From assembly GCF_004745485.1 (NCBI RefSeq), contig NZ_RHFG01000002.1, positions 1 through 64,000 of the forward strand: DNA of 64,000 nt, read 5' to 3'. This document shows positions 53,219 to 62,081 of the stretch, one piece after another. Source of the stretch: Brevibacterium sp. S22 (GTDB lineage: Bacteria > Actinomycetota > Actinomycetes > Actinomycetales > Brevibacteriaceae). Under the pieces are notes generated by a model that did no database searches, was not told the DNA's origin, and worked only from the letters and a program-made list of their open reading frames with translations. Within the stretch, counting starts at the first letter, position 1; each line of letters opens with the position of its first letter. Position numbers and translations under genes: made by a program.

Positions 53219-53812
53219 TCAGTCGATGGCGTCGACGTCCTGGTTGTCGTCGACGAGCTTCTCGGCCAGCGGCTCCCACTTGTCGTAAGCGTCGGGGTAT
53301 CCGGAGTGCTGCACTTCCTGTGCGGCGTCACCGGGTTCGATGCTCTCCCAGTTGTCGATCTGGGTCAGTCCCGGATTGTCGGTTCCGGAGTCGACGCCGT
53401 AGAAGGCTTTCGATGCGTACACGGTGTCGGAGACTTCGTCGGCCGATCCCCAGTTCATCGAGGGACGCTGCTGGAAGGCACCGGCGGAATCGCGGTCGCC
53501 TCCGTCGAGGTCGTTGAGGCTCGATTCCTGCAGCGCGGTCATCACAGCGATCGTCTGCGCCTCCTTCGACAGGTCCGCGCCCTTGCCGACGCCGATGATG
53601 GTGCGCGCGTTGTCGATCTGCTCCTCGCTCAGCTCATCGGGGTCGTCGATCCCTCCGGTCGAGCCGGCGTCGGACTTGGCTGCTTCACCCTCCTGGCTGA
53701 CGCCACCGGAGATCGGGTCGGCCGAGGCCGAAGTCGCCGTTGCCAGGGAGACTCCCCCGGCGAGGACGGCTGCGGAAAGTGCAGTCACCGCAAGTGTGCG
53801 CGCACGTTTCAT
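53219..53812 (-). CDS. Secreted lysozyme-like protein (paralogue A)
   Basis: 197 residues. A Sec signal peptide (RTLAVTALSAAVLAGGVSLATATSASA) ends near residue 31. An acidic linker is followed by a lysozyme/transglycosylase-like domain with VMTALQESSLNDLDGGDRDSAGAFQQRPSMNWG (in part ALQESSL and GDRDSAGAFQQRPS). The Glu in LQESS is at the catalytic position of such domains, and AAQEVQHSGYPDAYDKWE closes it. In many actinobacterial proteins this domain is joined to M23 or NlpC/P60 peptidases; here it stands alone. It probably cuts glycan strands of peptidoglycan outside the cell. Paralogue of the gene at 55041. Confidence 0.82.
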   Translation of the reverse strand: MKRARTLAVTALSAAVLAGGVSLATATSASADPISGGVSQEGEAAKSDAGSTGGIDDPDELSEEQIDNARTIIGVGKGADLSKEAQTIAVMTALQESSLNDLDGGDRDSAGAFQQRPSMNWGSADEVSDTVYASKAFYGVDSGTDNPGLTQIDNWESIEPGDAAQEVQHSGYPDAYDKWEPLAEKLVDDNQDVDAID

Positions 53813-54375
53813 CTGTTCTCACTTTCTCTTGATCGGGTCCACGACCCGGTCGGCGATTCCTGGTGCGCGGCACACGTGGTGGGTTCTGCGGCATCTGCCC
53901 TGTGGTCGGCACAGGAACACCAATGCAGAAGGTGCCGTGGAATCGCCCCACACAACACTGACGGACCGATCGGCCCTGTTCAATGCAGAGAGACTTCGAG
54001 ATGACTTATTCTCGCCGCAACGAATCGTCACGGATCCGGGTGCATGCGATCAGAGTTCGCTGAACGCCGCGCGGTCACCAGCAGTGCTCCCACCCGACCG
54101 TGACCGGGGTCTCGATCCGCTCGTCCGGCGGTTCGCAGGCGCGAGCCAGGGAAATTTCAGGCGCTGGCGGCGATCGATGGGGGTCGATCCTCGGCGATCC
54201 TGCACTCCGAGGTCGGCCCTGTTCCTCCGAGGCGGCCCTCCTCGTCGGACGCGTCGTCGCCGCGTCCCATGGGAGGGGCGCGGCGACGTTGTGCGCTCAG
54301 GTGCGCGGAGTACGGTCGGCGGATCGGAGCCGCCGGATCGGCATCGGATCAGTGCCGGATCACGGGCAGTTCAGA
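53813..54375. other. Long leader/intergenic region upstream of the lysozyme-like gene
   Basis: 563 bp between the NlpC/P60 gene and the lysozyme-like gene on the same strand. Just before the start, CGGGTC-CAC-GACCCG (53834-53848) can form a hairpin. I looked for a c-di-AMP (ydaO) riboswitch, common before such genes, and did not find its conserved core. No gene is supportable here. Confidence 0.5.
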
Positions 54376-54966
54376 TCACAGACCGTTCAGGCGGTAGGGG
54401 ACGAAGCTGTCGTCCTGGTCATAGGGGTAGGAGACTTCGTGGGCGACCGAGCCGAGCGAACCGTTCTCCTCGAGGGCGTGGTAGGCGGTCTTGTCGTCAT
54501 TGGCCCAGCCGTTGAAGATCACGACGTGGCCGTTGGCGCCTTCGGTGCCGGGGCCGCCCTTCATCAGGACGTCGCCGGGCTTCAGTTCGTCCTTATCGAT
54601 CTTGTGGGAGACATCCGGCAGGGTCACGGTGTTGAGGCTGTCGTCGAGTCCCCAGGCCATCGAGACGAATCCCGAGCAGTCCATGCGGTACTGCTTGCCC
54701 TGTGGATCCGGATGGGTGGCGTCCCAGTTGTAGGGCACTCCCTGGTCGACCCAGGTCTGGGCGCGACTGATGATCTCGTCGCGGCGGTCATCTGACTGCG
54801 CCGAGGCGGTTCTGCCGGATTCTGCCTGTGCGGCGGAGGACTGTGCAGCGGGTGCCTGAGCGGCGGGTGTCTGGTCGGCCTGTGCCGGTGCGGTGGTCAT
54901 CATGGTTCCTCCTGCGAGGATTCCCGCGGTGAGAACGGTGGTCGTGAGTGTGCGCGAAATTGTCAT
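54376..54966 (-). CDS. Secreted NlpC/P60 peptidoglycan endopeptidase
   Basis: 196 residues. The signal peptide (TLTTTVLTAGILAGGTMMTTAPAQA) ends near residue 31, followed by an Ala/Gln/Ser-rich linker (about 32-62) and a C40 domain. The catalytic Cys lies in YRMDCSGFVSMAWGL, the His in GANGHVVIFNGW, and the domain begins AQTWVDQGVPYNWDA. It hydrolyses peptide stems of peptidoglycan, probably D-Glu to diamino acid bonds. It sits between two lysozyme-like paralogues in the same direction, 74 bp after one of them, so glycan and peptide cutting are probably coordinated. Confidence 0.9.
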   Translation of the reverse strand: MTISRTLTTTVLTAGILAGGTMMTTAPAQADQTPAAQAPAAQSSAAQAESGRTASAQSDDRRDEIISRAQTWVDQGVPYNWDATHPDPQGKQYRMDCSGFVSMAWGLDDSLNTVTLPDVSHKIDKDELKPGDVLMKGGPGTEGANGHVVIFNGWANDDKTAYHALEENGSLGSVAHEVSYPYDQDDSFVPYRLNGL

Positions 54967-55040
54967 CTTCTCTCCTGATGCTTCTCGTGTGTGCACGTGT
55001 GATTTCAGAACAGACTTTTCGGGGACGGGTACGACCCGGA

Positions 55041-55631
55041 TCAGCTGATCGGGGCGACGTCCTGGTTGCCCTCGACGAGCTCGGTCGCCAGGGGCTCCCA
55101 CTTGTCGTACTCGGCGGGGAAGGCGGAGCCCTGCACTGCTTGAGCTGCGGCTCCCGGAACCATCGTCTCCCAGCCTTCGATCTGGATGAGGCCGAGGTTC
55201 GAGCCCTCGGGGTTGACGCCGTAGAACGACTTCGAGGCGTAGACCGGGTCGGTCACCTGAGCCAGAGTGCCCCAGCCCATGGACGGACGCTGCTGGAACA
55301 GTCCGGCGGAGTCGCGGTCTCCGCCGTCGAGGTTGTAGAGGCTCGATTCCTGCAGGGCCGTCATCACGGCGATCTTCTGTGCCTGCGTCGACAGGTCCGC
55401 GCCCTTGCCGACGGCGATGATCGTGCGCGCATTGTCGATCTGCTCCTGGGTGAGCTGAGTGGCGTCCTGAGCGCTCGGAACCTTGCCGCCGTCGAGTGCT
55501 TTGCTCGTGAACGGAGCGGCCTCCTCTGAGACTGCAGCCGGCTTTGCGGACGCGGCGGTCGCCATGGAGACTCCGCCGGCGATGACCGCCGCGGAAAGGG
55601 CTGTCACAGCGAACTTGCGTACGAGTTTCAT
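55041..55631 (-). CDS. Secreted lysozyme-like protein (paralogue B)
   Basis: 196 residues, paralogue of the protein at 53219-53812. The signal peptide KFAVTALSAAVIAGGVSMATAASA is nearly the same as in the paralogue. The domain reads VMTALQESSLYNLDGGDRDSAGLFQQRPSMGWG (in part LQESSLYNLDGGDRDSAG), then DPVYASKSFYGVN and AAQAVQGSAFPAEYDKWEPL. The catalytic-position Glu is kept. The start is the ATG at 55631; upstream codons in frame are not conserved. Its mature N-terminus differs from paralogue A (less acidic), so the two may have diverged in partner or pH range. Probably co-transcribed with the NlpC/P60 gene. Confidence 0.82.
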   Translation of the reverse strand: MKLVRKFAVTALSAAVIAGGVSMATAASAKPAAVSEEAAPFTSKALDGGKVPSAQDATQLTQEQIDNARTIIAVGKGADLSTQAQKIAVMTALQESSLYNLDGGDRDSAGLFQQRPSMGWGTLAQVTDPVYASKSFYGVNPEGSNLGLIQIEGWETMVPGAAAQAVQGSAFPAEYDKWEPLATELVEGNQDVAPIS

Positions 55632-55865
55632 CAGTTCCCACTTTCCAGTTGTATCGGGCGTCGGGTCCTCTCGGCTTCCTTCCACCGAGTTCAACGTGAC
55701 CCTGATCTCGTGCCCGCAATCCAGGCTGTCGCTTCAGCGGATCTTGCTCAACAAACAGACAGTCAACAGCCGATCAATGGGAATTCGACGCGACTTGAAC
55801 TACAAGTTTCCCTGAGCTGACTGTTCGCTCGGCGTGAGTTCGGTTGGGTTCGCTACGCTGATCCC

Positions 55866-56726
55866 ATGTCCGCGCCGCTGCCGCCAGACGCCGCAACCGC
55901 CATCAGGTCCTACCTGCGTACCGCCGATCGGGTCCTGCCAGGCGGCATCATCGCCTGCGCCGTCACCGGATCGATCGCCCTCGGCGCCTATCGTCCGGGC
56001 CGCAGCGACATCGACCTCGTCGCGGTCATCGCCGATGAGTGGCTGGACCGTCCGGATCTCATTCGGCGACTGCGCCTGCTCCACCTCTCGCAGGTGCCCC
56101 GCCTGACGGTAGGGGCGACGCGCGGGCGAGGTGTGAGTGCGTGCTGCAATACCGTCTTCATCGCCGAATCCGAGGTCAGTCGCCCCGTCACCGAGATCCG
56201 TCCGATCGCCTCCCATACGGGTGAGATCTTCGATGCGCACGGCGCGTTCGACGTCAATCCAGTGATCTGGAAGGAGCTCGTCGACGGCGGCATCACGGTG
56301 CGGGGACGACCGATCGCTGCATGGGATCTCGATGCGCAGCCGGAGGCTCTTCAACCGTGGACCCGTACGAATCTGCGCGAGTACTGGACTCCATTGGTCG
56401 CACAGCTGCGCGACCGACCGCAGAGAACTCCACGCGCGCTCGTCCATCGTCTCCTCACGTCCCCTCTGGGACTGAGTGCCGGCACCGTCGAGTGGTGTGT
56501 GCTCGGTCCCGCGCGCATGCATCACACGCTCAGTACCGGGGAGATCATCGGCAAGGACGAAGCCGGACGTCACGTGTTGAACGCGTTTCCGCAGCATACC
56601 CCCATCACCGAGGTGGCCTTGGCCAAGGTGCGCGGCGCGCGGATCCCGTCCGCACCGTCACGTGAGCAGTGGCGAGGACTGACTGCCTCGGCGATGGAGG
56701 ACATGATCACCGCATCACTCGGCTGA
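55866..56726 (+). CDS. Nucleotidyltransferase-domain protein (aminoglycoside adenylyltransferase-like)
   Basis: 286 residues. The N-terminal nucleotidyltransferase fold has CAVTGSIALGAYRPGRSDIDLVAVIADEW (in part GSIALGAYRPGRSDIDL), with the GS and D-x-D metal site. The C-terminal half is helical and resembles the DUF4111 domain of AadA-type enzymes (RALVHRLLTSPLGLSAGTVEW). Adenylylation of an antibiotic or a small metabolite is possible; no substrate can be assigned. Divergent from the lysozyme-like gene and convergent with the dehydrogenase gene. Confidence 0.82.
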   Translation: MSAPLPPDAATAIRSYLRTADRVLPGGIIACAVTGSIALGAYRPGRSDIDLVAVIADEWLDRPDLIRRLRLLHLSQVPRLTVGATRGRGVSACCNTVFIAESEVSRPVTEIRPIASHTGEIFDAHGAFDVNPVIWKELVDGGITVRGRPIAAWDLDAQPEALQPWTRTNLREYWTPLVAQLRDRPQRTPRALVHRLLTSPLGLSAGTVEWCVLGPARMHHTLSTGEIIGKDEAGRHVLNAFPQHTPITEVALAKVRGARIPSAPSREQWRGLTASAMEDMITASLG

Positions 56727-56804
56727 CCGACGACCGCAGTGGGTTGAGCGGCCGCCGGGAGCTCGACGACGGTTGCTGTGGTCTTGGGGTGAGCCGAACT
56801 GCCC

Positions 56805-58181
56805 TTATTTCGCGATGAAGTGGAGGCGCTTATTCACGAACTCGCCCATCCCGATCGGACCCATCTCACGACCGAAACCAGACCGCTTCACCCCACCGAA
56901 GGGCAACTCAGCCGCCTCAGCAGCAATCGTGTTCACATGCGTCATCCCCACCTCAAGACGAGACGCCACACGATCAGCACGGCCCTCATCAGACGAGAAC
57001 ACCGATCCACCCAAACCAAGGGCACAATCATTCGCCAATTCGAGAGCCTCCTCGTCACTGCTGACCTTGAACACAGTCGCCACCGGTCCGAAGAGCTCCT
57101 CACCATACGACTCCGAGTCTCGGGGCACATCGACGAGCACCGTCGGCGCATAATAAGCCGCCGGGCCCTCACCCAACTCACCACCGATGAGCACACGAGC
57201 ACCTTCAGCAACGGCCTTCTTCACCTGCGCATCAAGGGTTTCGGCAGCGGCACGACTCGACAACGGCACATACTCACCCTCACCCAGATTCAGCGGATCC
57301 CCTGGCGTCAACCCGGTCCCCAACTTCACGAGCTCGGCAACGAAGTCGTCATAGATGTCGTCCATGACAATCAGGCGCTTATTCGAGTTGCACACCTGAC
57401 CGGCGTTATACGTCCGAAACTCCCACGCCTCACGCGCCACAGCTGCAACATCGTCGGCGTCGAGAACAACCATCGGATCGATGCCACCAAGCTCGAGCAC
57501 AGCTTTCTTCAGGTTCTGTCCGGCCTGGGCACCGATGATCGCACCCGCCCGCTCCGACCCGGTCAACGACACTCCCTGAACCCGGGAGTCAGCGATCATC
57601 GCAGCGATCTGATCATGGTTGGCAAACAAGTGGCTATATCCGCCGGCGGGGACTCCGGCGGCGTGGAAGATCTCCTCGATCAGCAGTGCCGACCATCCAC
57701 AGATATCGGCATGTTTGAGCATGATCGTATTGCCCAGCACCAGATTCGGGGCAGCGAACCGGGCCACCTGGTAGTAGGGGAAGTTCCACGGCATCACACC
57801 CAACAGAGCACCGACCGGCAACGATTCGATCCGTGCGGTACCGGGGATGGTCGATGGGATCTGGTAATCCGTGACCAGACTGGGTCCGTGGACGCCGTAG
57901 TAGTCGATGATGTCGGCAGCGAACTCGACCTCGTCAACAGACTCGGCATACGACTTGCCCATCTCCACCGAGATCGTTCTGGCAAGTTCGTCCTTGCGCT
58001 CATGGAAGATCTCCGCAGCCCTGCGCACAACCGACGCCCGCTCCTGAATATCGGTGTCCTTCCACGTCAGGTACGTGGAGTGGGCGGCAGTCACGGTGGT
58101 TTCGATCTCGGCATTCGTTGCCTCGGGGAAGGTCTCGACGATCTCGCCCGTGGCGGGATTCTGAACACGATAGTTCGACAT
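56805..58181 (-). CDS. NAD(P)-dependent succinate-semialdehyde dehydrogenase-like ALDH
   Basis: 458 residues, ALDH superfamily. The catalytic Cys is C264 in AGQVCNSNKR, the general base E230 in VLELGGIDPMVVL, with MPWNFPYYQVARFAAPNLVLGN (in part MPWNFPYYQVARFA) at 130-150. It resembles YneI/Sad-type succinate-semialdehyde dehydrogenases, which lack the substrate-binding arginines of GabD. Codon use is unlike neighbours: GTT, GCT, GGT and other T-ending codons are frequent. That may reflect high expression or a foreign origin. It stands alone, with a 326-bp gap upstream. Confidence 0.9.
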   Translation of the reverse strand: MSNYRVQNPATGEIVETFPEATNAEIETTVTAAHSTYLTWKDTDIQERASVVRRAAEIFHERKDELARTISVEMGKSYAESVDEVEFAADIIDYYGVHGPSLVTDYQIPSTIPGTARIESLPVGALLGVMPWNFPYYQVARFAAPNLVLGNTIMLKHADICGWSALLIEEIFHAAGVPAGGYSHLFANHDQIAAMIADSRVQGVSLTGSERAGAIIGAQAGQNLKKAVLELGGIDPMVVLDADDVAAVAREAWEFRTYNAGQVCNSNKRLIVMDDIYDDFVAELVKLGTGLTPGDPLNLGEGEYVPLSSRAAAETLDAQVKKAVAEGARVLIGGELGEGPAAYYAPTVLVDVPRDSESYGEELFGPVATVFKVSSDEEALELANDCALGLGGSVFSSDEGRADRVASRLEVGMTHVNTIAAEAAELPFGGVKRSGFGREMGPIGMGEFVNKRLHFIAK

Positions 58182-58507
58182 GGTTGCTCCTTCGGAAGTC
58201 TCGGGTCGGAATCGCATCTGCGCGACCGGAGACGGTCAATGGTGAGAATTTCTGGTGGACGGTCAGTGCTGCGATCAGGGCAGCGCGCCCGGATATGGGG
58301 ATCATGAGGCGATGAATGGCGTCGCTGCGGCCCCATCACCGCAGTCAGTTATCACCCATACCATCGACGGAAGCGCCCGGATCGGCGCGAACGATCATTC
58401 CGACTTGATCGTAATACAGGTCACTGAGTTTCGCCGAGGCGGCCGCCCACCGACCCGGCGATCGGTTCGTCGTCGTGGCCGCACATCCGATAATGCCGCG
58501 AGGGTCC
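58182..58507. other. Gap between the semialdehyde dehydrogenase and selB
   Basis: 326 bp. It holds the promoter of the dehydrogenase and the end region of the sel operon. A minus-strand frame out of selB's frame ends here at 58345 with a coding-like run (KLSDLYYDQVGMIVRADPG), but I can find no start or family for it. Confidence 0.4.
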
Positions 58508-60412
58508 TCAGCGCACGACTTCGCGGTGTGTGGTGTCGAGTCGGCGCGTCCAGCCCCGGCCGTCGAGATGTTCGAGGAGAGGGATGACGATGCGTCGGGT
58601 CGTCCCCAGCGCCTGCCTCGCCTGGCTCGTGGTGAAGGGCTGGGCGAGACCGGCGAGGATCCGCATCGCCTGCGCGGGAGTGCGCGGAGACACGATGATT
58701 CCGTCGCCGAGGCGCAGGATCCGTCCCGCCTTCTCGGCGACCGCGAGCTCCCGCGCTCCGAGACCGAGTTCGCGCAGGTCATCGGCTTCCGGGGCTGCGA
58801 ACGGGTCGGCTGCCAGTCGCCGTTCGATCTCGGCGATACCGGCTTCGGCCGCACCGAGTCCCGCGGTATGCCCGGGCGGGCGAACCATTCCGTCGACGGC
58901 TTCGAGCCCGGCGCGAAAGATGACCTGGTTGAGCAGTCGGCGAGTCGCGGCGTCCGTGCCTTTGGGCAGGGGCAGAGTCGGCCCAGCGTGCGCTGCCGAC
59001 GTGGCATCGCTCGTGGTCTTGCCACCAGGCCTTCGATCGGAGTCCGAACCTCGGCGCAGTGTCTCGGCGACGGCCTTGACGGGCACTCCCGCGACCATCG
59101 GCGAGGCGGCGAGCTCGCGGCTGACCAGGGAGTTCGTCGCCTCGACCCAAGCGGTCAGCCTCGGCGAGTGGACGAGCCAGCCGCCCACATCCTCAACGTC
59201 GGCAGGCAAGGATTCGTCGACGGGCACCTGTAGACCGAACCGGGTGAGGACGGTGCGTTCGACGGCTCCGCGACGGGCCACCTCGGCGAGGACATCGCCA
59301 TTCACGGGACGTTCGGAGAGCTCCCGAGCCCGCCTGGCGCCGTCGCCTCGTCGGGACAGTTCAGGCGGATCGACATCGAGCACGAGGAGTCCTGCGAAGA
59401 CGTTGCGGCTGCCCGGGGCGCGAAGCACGATCCGGTCGCTGACCTGCAGCGGAAGGGGCCGATCGAGGGTGAGCCGGGCGTGGTCGGCGTCGAAGGATCG
59501 CAGCCGGGCGGGCACGGCGGCGGTGCCGATATGGGCCATGAGTTCGTGGATGCCGGAGTCGAGGGCCTCGCCCATGGTGCGGCGCACATCGATCGCATCG
59601 ACGATAGGCCAGGCCCCACTCGTGAGCAGGGCGTCGCCGCGGTGAAGGTCGTCGGCGGGGACGTCGCGGAGGTTGACGGCCACGCGGGCCTGTGGGGCCA
59701 CCTCGTTGGTGGTGGAATTCCGGGATTGCAGACCGCGCACACCCACGGTCCGGTCGATGGTCGCACCGCGCAGTTCGACGGTATCGCCGGTGGTCAGGGT
59801 GCCTGCGGTGAGGGTTCCGGTGACGACGGTGCCGGCGCCCCTAATCGTGAACGCGCGGTCGACCCACAGTCGAACCCTCCCCGAGGCGGCCGGAGGCTCG
59901 GCCGTGGCCGTGACCTCGTCGAGGACGCGGATGAGTTCGGGCAGGCCCTGCCCGGTCGTGGCTGACACCGTGACGATCGGCGCTGCTTCGAGTGGTGTTC
60001 CACGCAGCTGCGCTCTGACCTGAGCCTTTGTGATCTCGACAGAGTCAGGGGCGAGGTCGGCCCGGGTGATGACGACGAGGCCGTGGGTGATGCCCAGTGC
60101 ATTGATCGCATCGCGGTGGTCACTCGACTGGGCTTGCCAGCCTTTGTCGGCGGCGATGACGAAGCAGGCGATGGGGGCGGGACCGAGACCGGCGAGCATG
60201 TTCGCGAGGAACTTCTCGTGCCCGGGGACATCGACGAAAGCGAGTTCGCGCCCCGAGGGCAGGGTCGTCCAGGCGAAGCCGAGGTCGATGGTCAACCCGC
60301 GCTTCTTCTCTTCGGCCCACCGATCAGGTTCCATTCCGGTCAGGGCACCCACCAGCGTCGACTTCCCATGATCGACGTGTCCGGCGGTGGCGATGACGAA
60401 AGTGTCAGGCAT
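58508..60412 (-). CDS. selB: Selenocysteine-specific elongation factor SelB
   Basis: 634 residues. The G domain begins at once with the P-loop GHVDHGKS (11-18), then DRWAEEKKRGLTIDLGFAW (the SelB switch, with Leu in place of EF-Tu's usual residue) and FVDVPGHEKFLANML. EF-Tu-like domains II and III follow to about 340. The C-terminal winged helices that bind the SECIS RNA are recognisable but short of the four seen in the E. coli protein. It brings Sec-tRNA to UGA codons. The ATG at 60412 overlaps the end of selA by 8 bp, so the two are translationally coupled. Confidence 0.95.
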   Translation of the reverse strand: MPDTFVIATAGHVDHGKSTLVGALTGMEPDRWAEEKKRGLTIDLGFAWTTLPSGRELAFVDVPGHEKFLANMLAGLGPAPIACFVIAADKGWQAQSSDHRDAINALGITHGLVVITRADLAPDSVEITKAQVRAQLRGTPLEAAPIVTVSATTGQGLPELIRVLDEVTATAEPPAASGRVRLWVDRAFTIRGAGTVVTGTLTAGTLTTGDTVELRGATIDRTVGVRGLQSRNSTTNEVAPQARVAVNLRDVPADDLHRGDALLTSGAWPIVDAIDVRRTMGEALDSGIHELMAHIGTAAVPARLRSFDADHARLTLDRPLPLQVSDRIVLRAPGSRNVFAGLLVLDVDPPELSRRGDGARRARELSERPVNGDVLAEVARRGAVERTVLTRFGLQVPVDESLPADVEDVGGWLVHSPRLTAWVEATNSLVSRELAASPMVAGVPVKAVAETLRRGSDSDRRPGGKTTSDATSAAHAGPTLPLPKGTDAATRRLLNQVIFRAGLEAVDGMVRPPGHTAGLGAAEAGIAEIERRLAADPFAAPEADDLRELGLGARELAVAEKAGRILRLGDGIIVSPRTPAQAMRILAGLAQPFTTSQARQALGTTRRIVIPLLEHLDGRGWTRRLDTTHREVVR

Positions 60413-61724
60413 TGTCAGCACGGACTCGCTTGATGGCGGTAGCGATGCGGTTGTCTTCGCTATCGGGTACGCAGCGCAGGTCGACCAAGCATCGTCCCTG
60501 GTGGACTCGGGCGACGATCGCAGGATCGCCGCGGCGCAGCGGCTCGGCGAAGACTTCGGGCAGTTCGACGGCCCACCCGGACAGGGGCACTCCGGGGGCT
60601 CCCCCGCCGCCGACTCGTCCGTCGTGGTCGACGATCGTGGCACCGACCGCCTCGGCGAGAGTTTCGGTGCGTTTCCGCAGGTGATCTGCGTCGATGTGGA
60701 GGGCGTCGTGGATCGGGTTCGCCGTGTGCGTGATCGTGGCTTCGAGTGCGGCGAGGGTGAGTTTGTCCGTGCGCAGCGCTCTGGCCAGGGGGTGTTTGGC
60801 CAGTGTCTGCACTGCTTCGGTGCGGCCGAGGATGAGGCCGGCCTGCGGGCCGCCGAGGAGTTTGTCGCCGGAGACGATGACGAGGTCGGCGCCGGCGCGC
60901 AGTGCGGTGTCGATATCGGGTTCGTCGGGCAATGCCGGGTCGGGAGTGAAGAGCCCGGAGCCGAGGTCGACGATGAGCGGCAGGTTGTGCTCGTCGGCGA
61001 GTCCGCGCAGGTCGGCCACCTCGACGGAGGAGGTGAATCCTTCGACGCGAAAGTTGCTCGTGTGCACCTTGAGCAGGCAGGACGTGTCGTCGCTGATGGC
61101 CTCGGCGTAGTCGGCCACGTGGGTGCGGTTCGTCGTGCCGACCTCGCGCAGCCTGGCGCCGGTCGTCGTCATAAGGTCGGTGAGACGGAACCCGGCACCG
61201 ATTTCGATGAGTTCGCCGCGGCTGATGATGATCTCGCCGGAACCTGTGCCGCGGCCGCGCAGTGCAGTGACAGCCAGCAGCAGGGCGGCGGCTCCGTTGT
61301 TGACGACAAGGGCGTCCTCGGCCGCCGGGCAGGCCCGCAGCAGGGCGGCTTTCGCTCCGGTCCCCCGCTTGCTGCGTTTGCCGGTGCCGAGGTCCATTTC
61401 GACGTCGACGTAGCCGGCCGCCTCGGTGATGGCCTGTGTCGCCGCAGGTGAGAGCGGTGCCCGGCCGAGGTTCGTGTGGACGAGGATGCCGGTGGCGTTG
61501 AGCACCGGGGTCAGGGAGGAGGCCGAACGGGAAGCGAGCGAGGAGACAATGGCGGAGGCCACCTCGGCGACGGGGATCTCACCGGCCCGGGCGGCGTTCT
61601 GCACCTCGGAGATGATGGCCTTGATGGTCGCCTGGTTGAGGCGCTCACCTGCTGCGATGACCTCGGGAAGGGCGAGGAGATGATCCGTGCGCGGAATGGA
61701 TCGACGCGGGTCGGACTCGACCAT
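60405..61724 (-). CDS. selA: L-seryl-tRNA(Sec) selenium transferase SelA
   Basis: 439 residues, a PLP enzyme converting Ser-tRNA(Sec) to Sec-tRNA(Sec) with selenophosphate. Family constants are visible: INATGI-type VLNATGILVHTNLGRAPLS, LVVNNGAAALLLAV, REVGTTNRTHVADYAEAI (in part REVGTTNRT), LLKVHTSNFRVEGF and the Schiff-base Lys in VSGDKLLGGPQAG. The ATG at 61724 follows GGAGGAGGTCAG; a longer start at 61751 is less likely. It lies 66 bp downstream of selC and overlaps selB. Confidence 0.96.
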   Translation of the reverse strand: MVESDPRRSIPRTDHLLALPEVIAAGERLNQATIKAIISEVQNAARAGEIPVAEVASAIVSSLASRSASSLTPVLNATGILVHTNLGRAPLSPAATQAITEAAGYVDVEMDLGTGKRSKRGTGAKAALLRACPAAEDALVVNNGAAALLLAVTALRGRGTGSGEIIISRGELIEIGAGFRLTDLMTTTGARLREVGTTNRTHVADYAEAISDDTSCLLKVHTSNFRVEGFTSSVEVADLRGLADEHNLPLIVDLGSGLFTPDPALPDEPDIDTALRAGADLVIVSGDKLLGGPQAGLILGRTEAVQTLAKHPLARALRTDKLTLAALEATITHTANPIHDALHIDADHLRKRTETLAEAVGATIVDHDGRVGGGGAPGVPLSGWAVELPEVFAEPLRRGDPAIVARVHQGRCLVDLRCVPDSEDNRIATAIKRVRADNA

Positions 61725-61790
61725 CTGACCTCCTCCTCTGTGCGGGGTCATGGCGGCGCCGCTTGGTCGGCGGAACCGCGAAACGGTTGG

Positions 61791-61882
61791 CGGAGGCGGA
61801 CGGGAATCGAACCCGCCAGACCGAGATACTCGGTCTCACTGGTTTTGAAGACCAGGGCGCCCACCAGGACACGGACGCCTCC
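61791..61882 (-). tRNA. selC: tRNA-Sec (UCA anticodon)
   Basis: About 92 nt on the minus strand. The acceptor arms GGAGGCG at the 5' end and CGCCTCC at the 3' end pair. The anticodon arm CTGGT-CTTCAAA-ACCAG displays UCA (complement of 61846-61848). The variable arm is long (AGACCGAG-TAT-CTCGGTCT), as required for tRNA-Sec, and the T arm is GCGGG-TTCGATT-CCCGT. It is immediately upstream of selA and selB in the same direction, making a complete selC-selA-selB cluster. Confidence 0.97.
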
Positions 61883-62081
61883 ATAAGGAATCCTATCGCG
61901 GGTGTGAGCGAGGTGAAGCGAAGGGCCGATGCGGCCGGGGCGGCGCTCGTTTGACCAAACGAACCAGTATCGAGCGCGCCGGTACCGATCTTCCGACCGA
62001 GTTCACTCACCATTCGCTCAGGCTTCTCCGAGCGCGGCTTAAGGTGACAAGGTTCCCAGCCATCACCGCTCGAAGGTCGTC

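Noticed and set aside
53813..54375. c-di-AMP (ydaO) riboswitch upstream of the lysozyme-like gene
   Set aside because: These riboswitches often precede actinobacterial wall hydrolases, but the conserved core could not be found in the reverse complement of this region.
56820..58307. Long plus-strand open frame opposite the semialdehyde dehydrogenase
   Set aside because: The minus frame has all ALDH motifs; the plus frame has none and is His/Arg/Thr-rich in the way of antisense translations.
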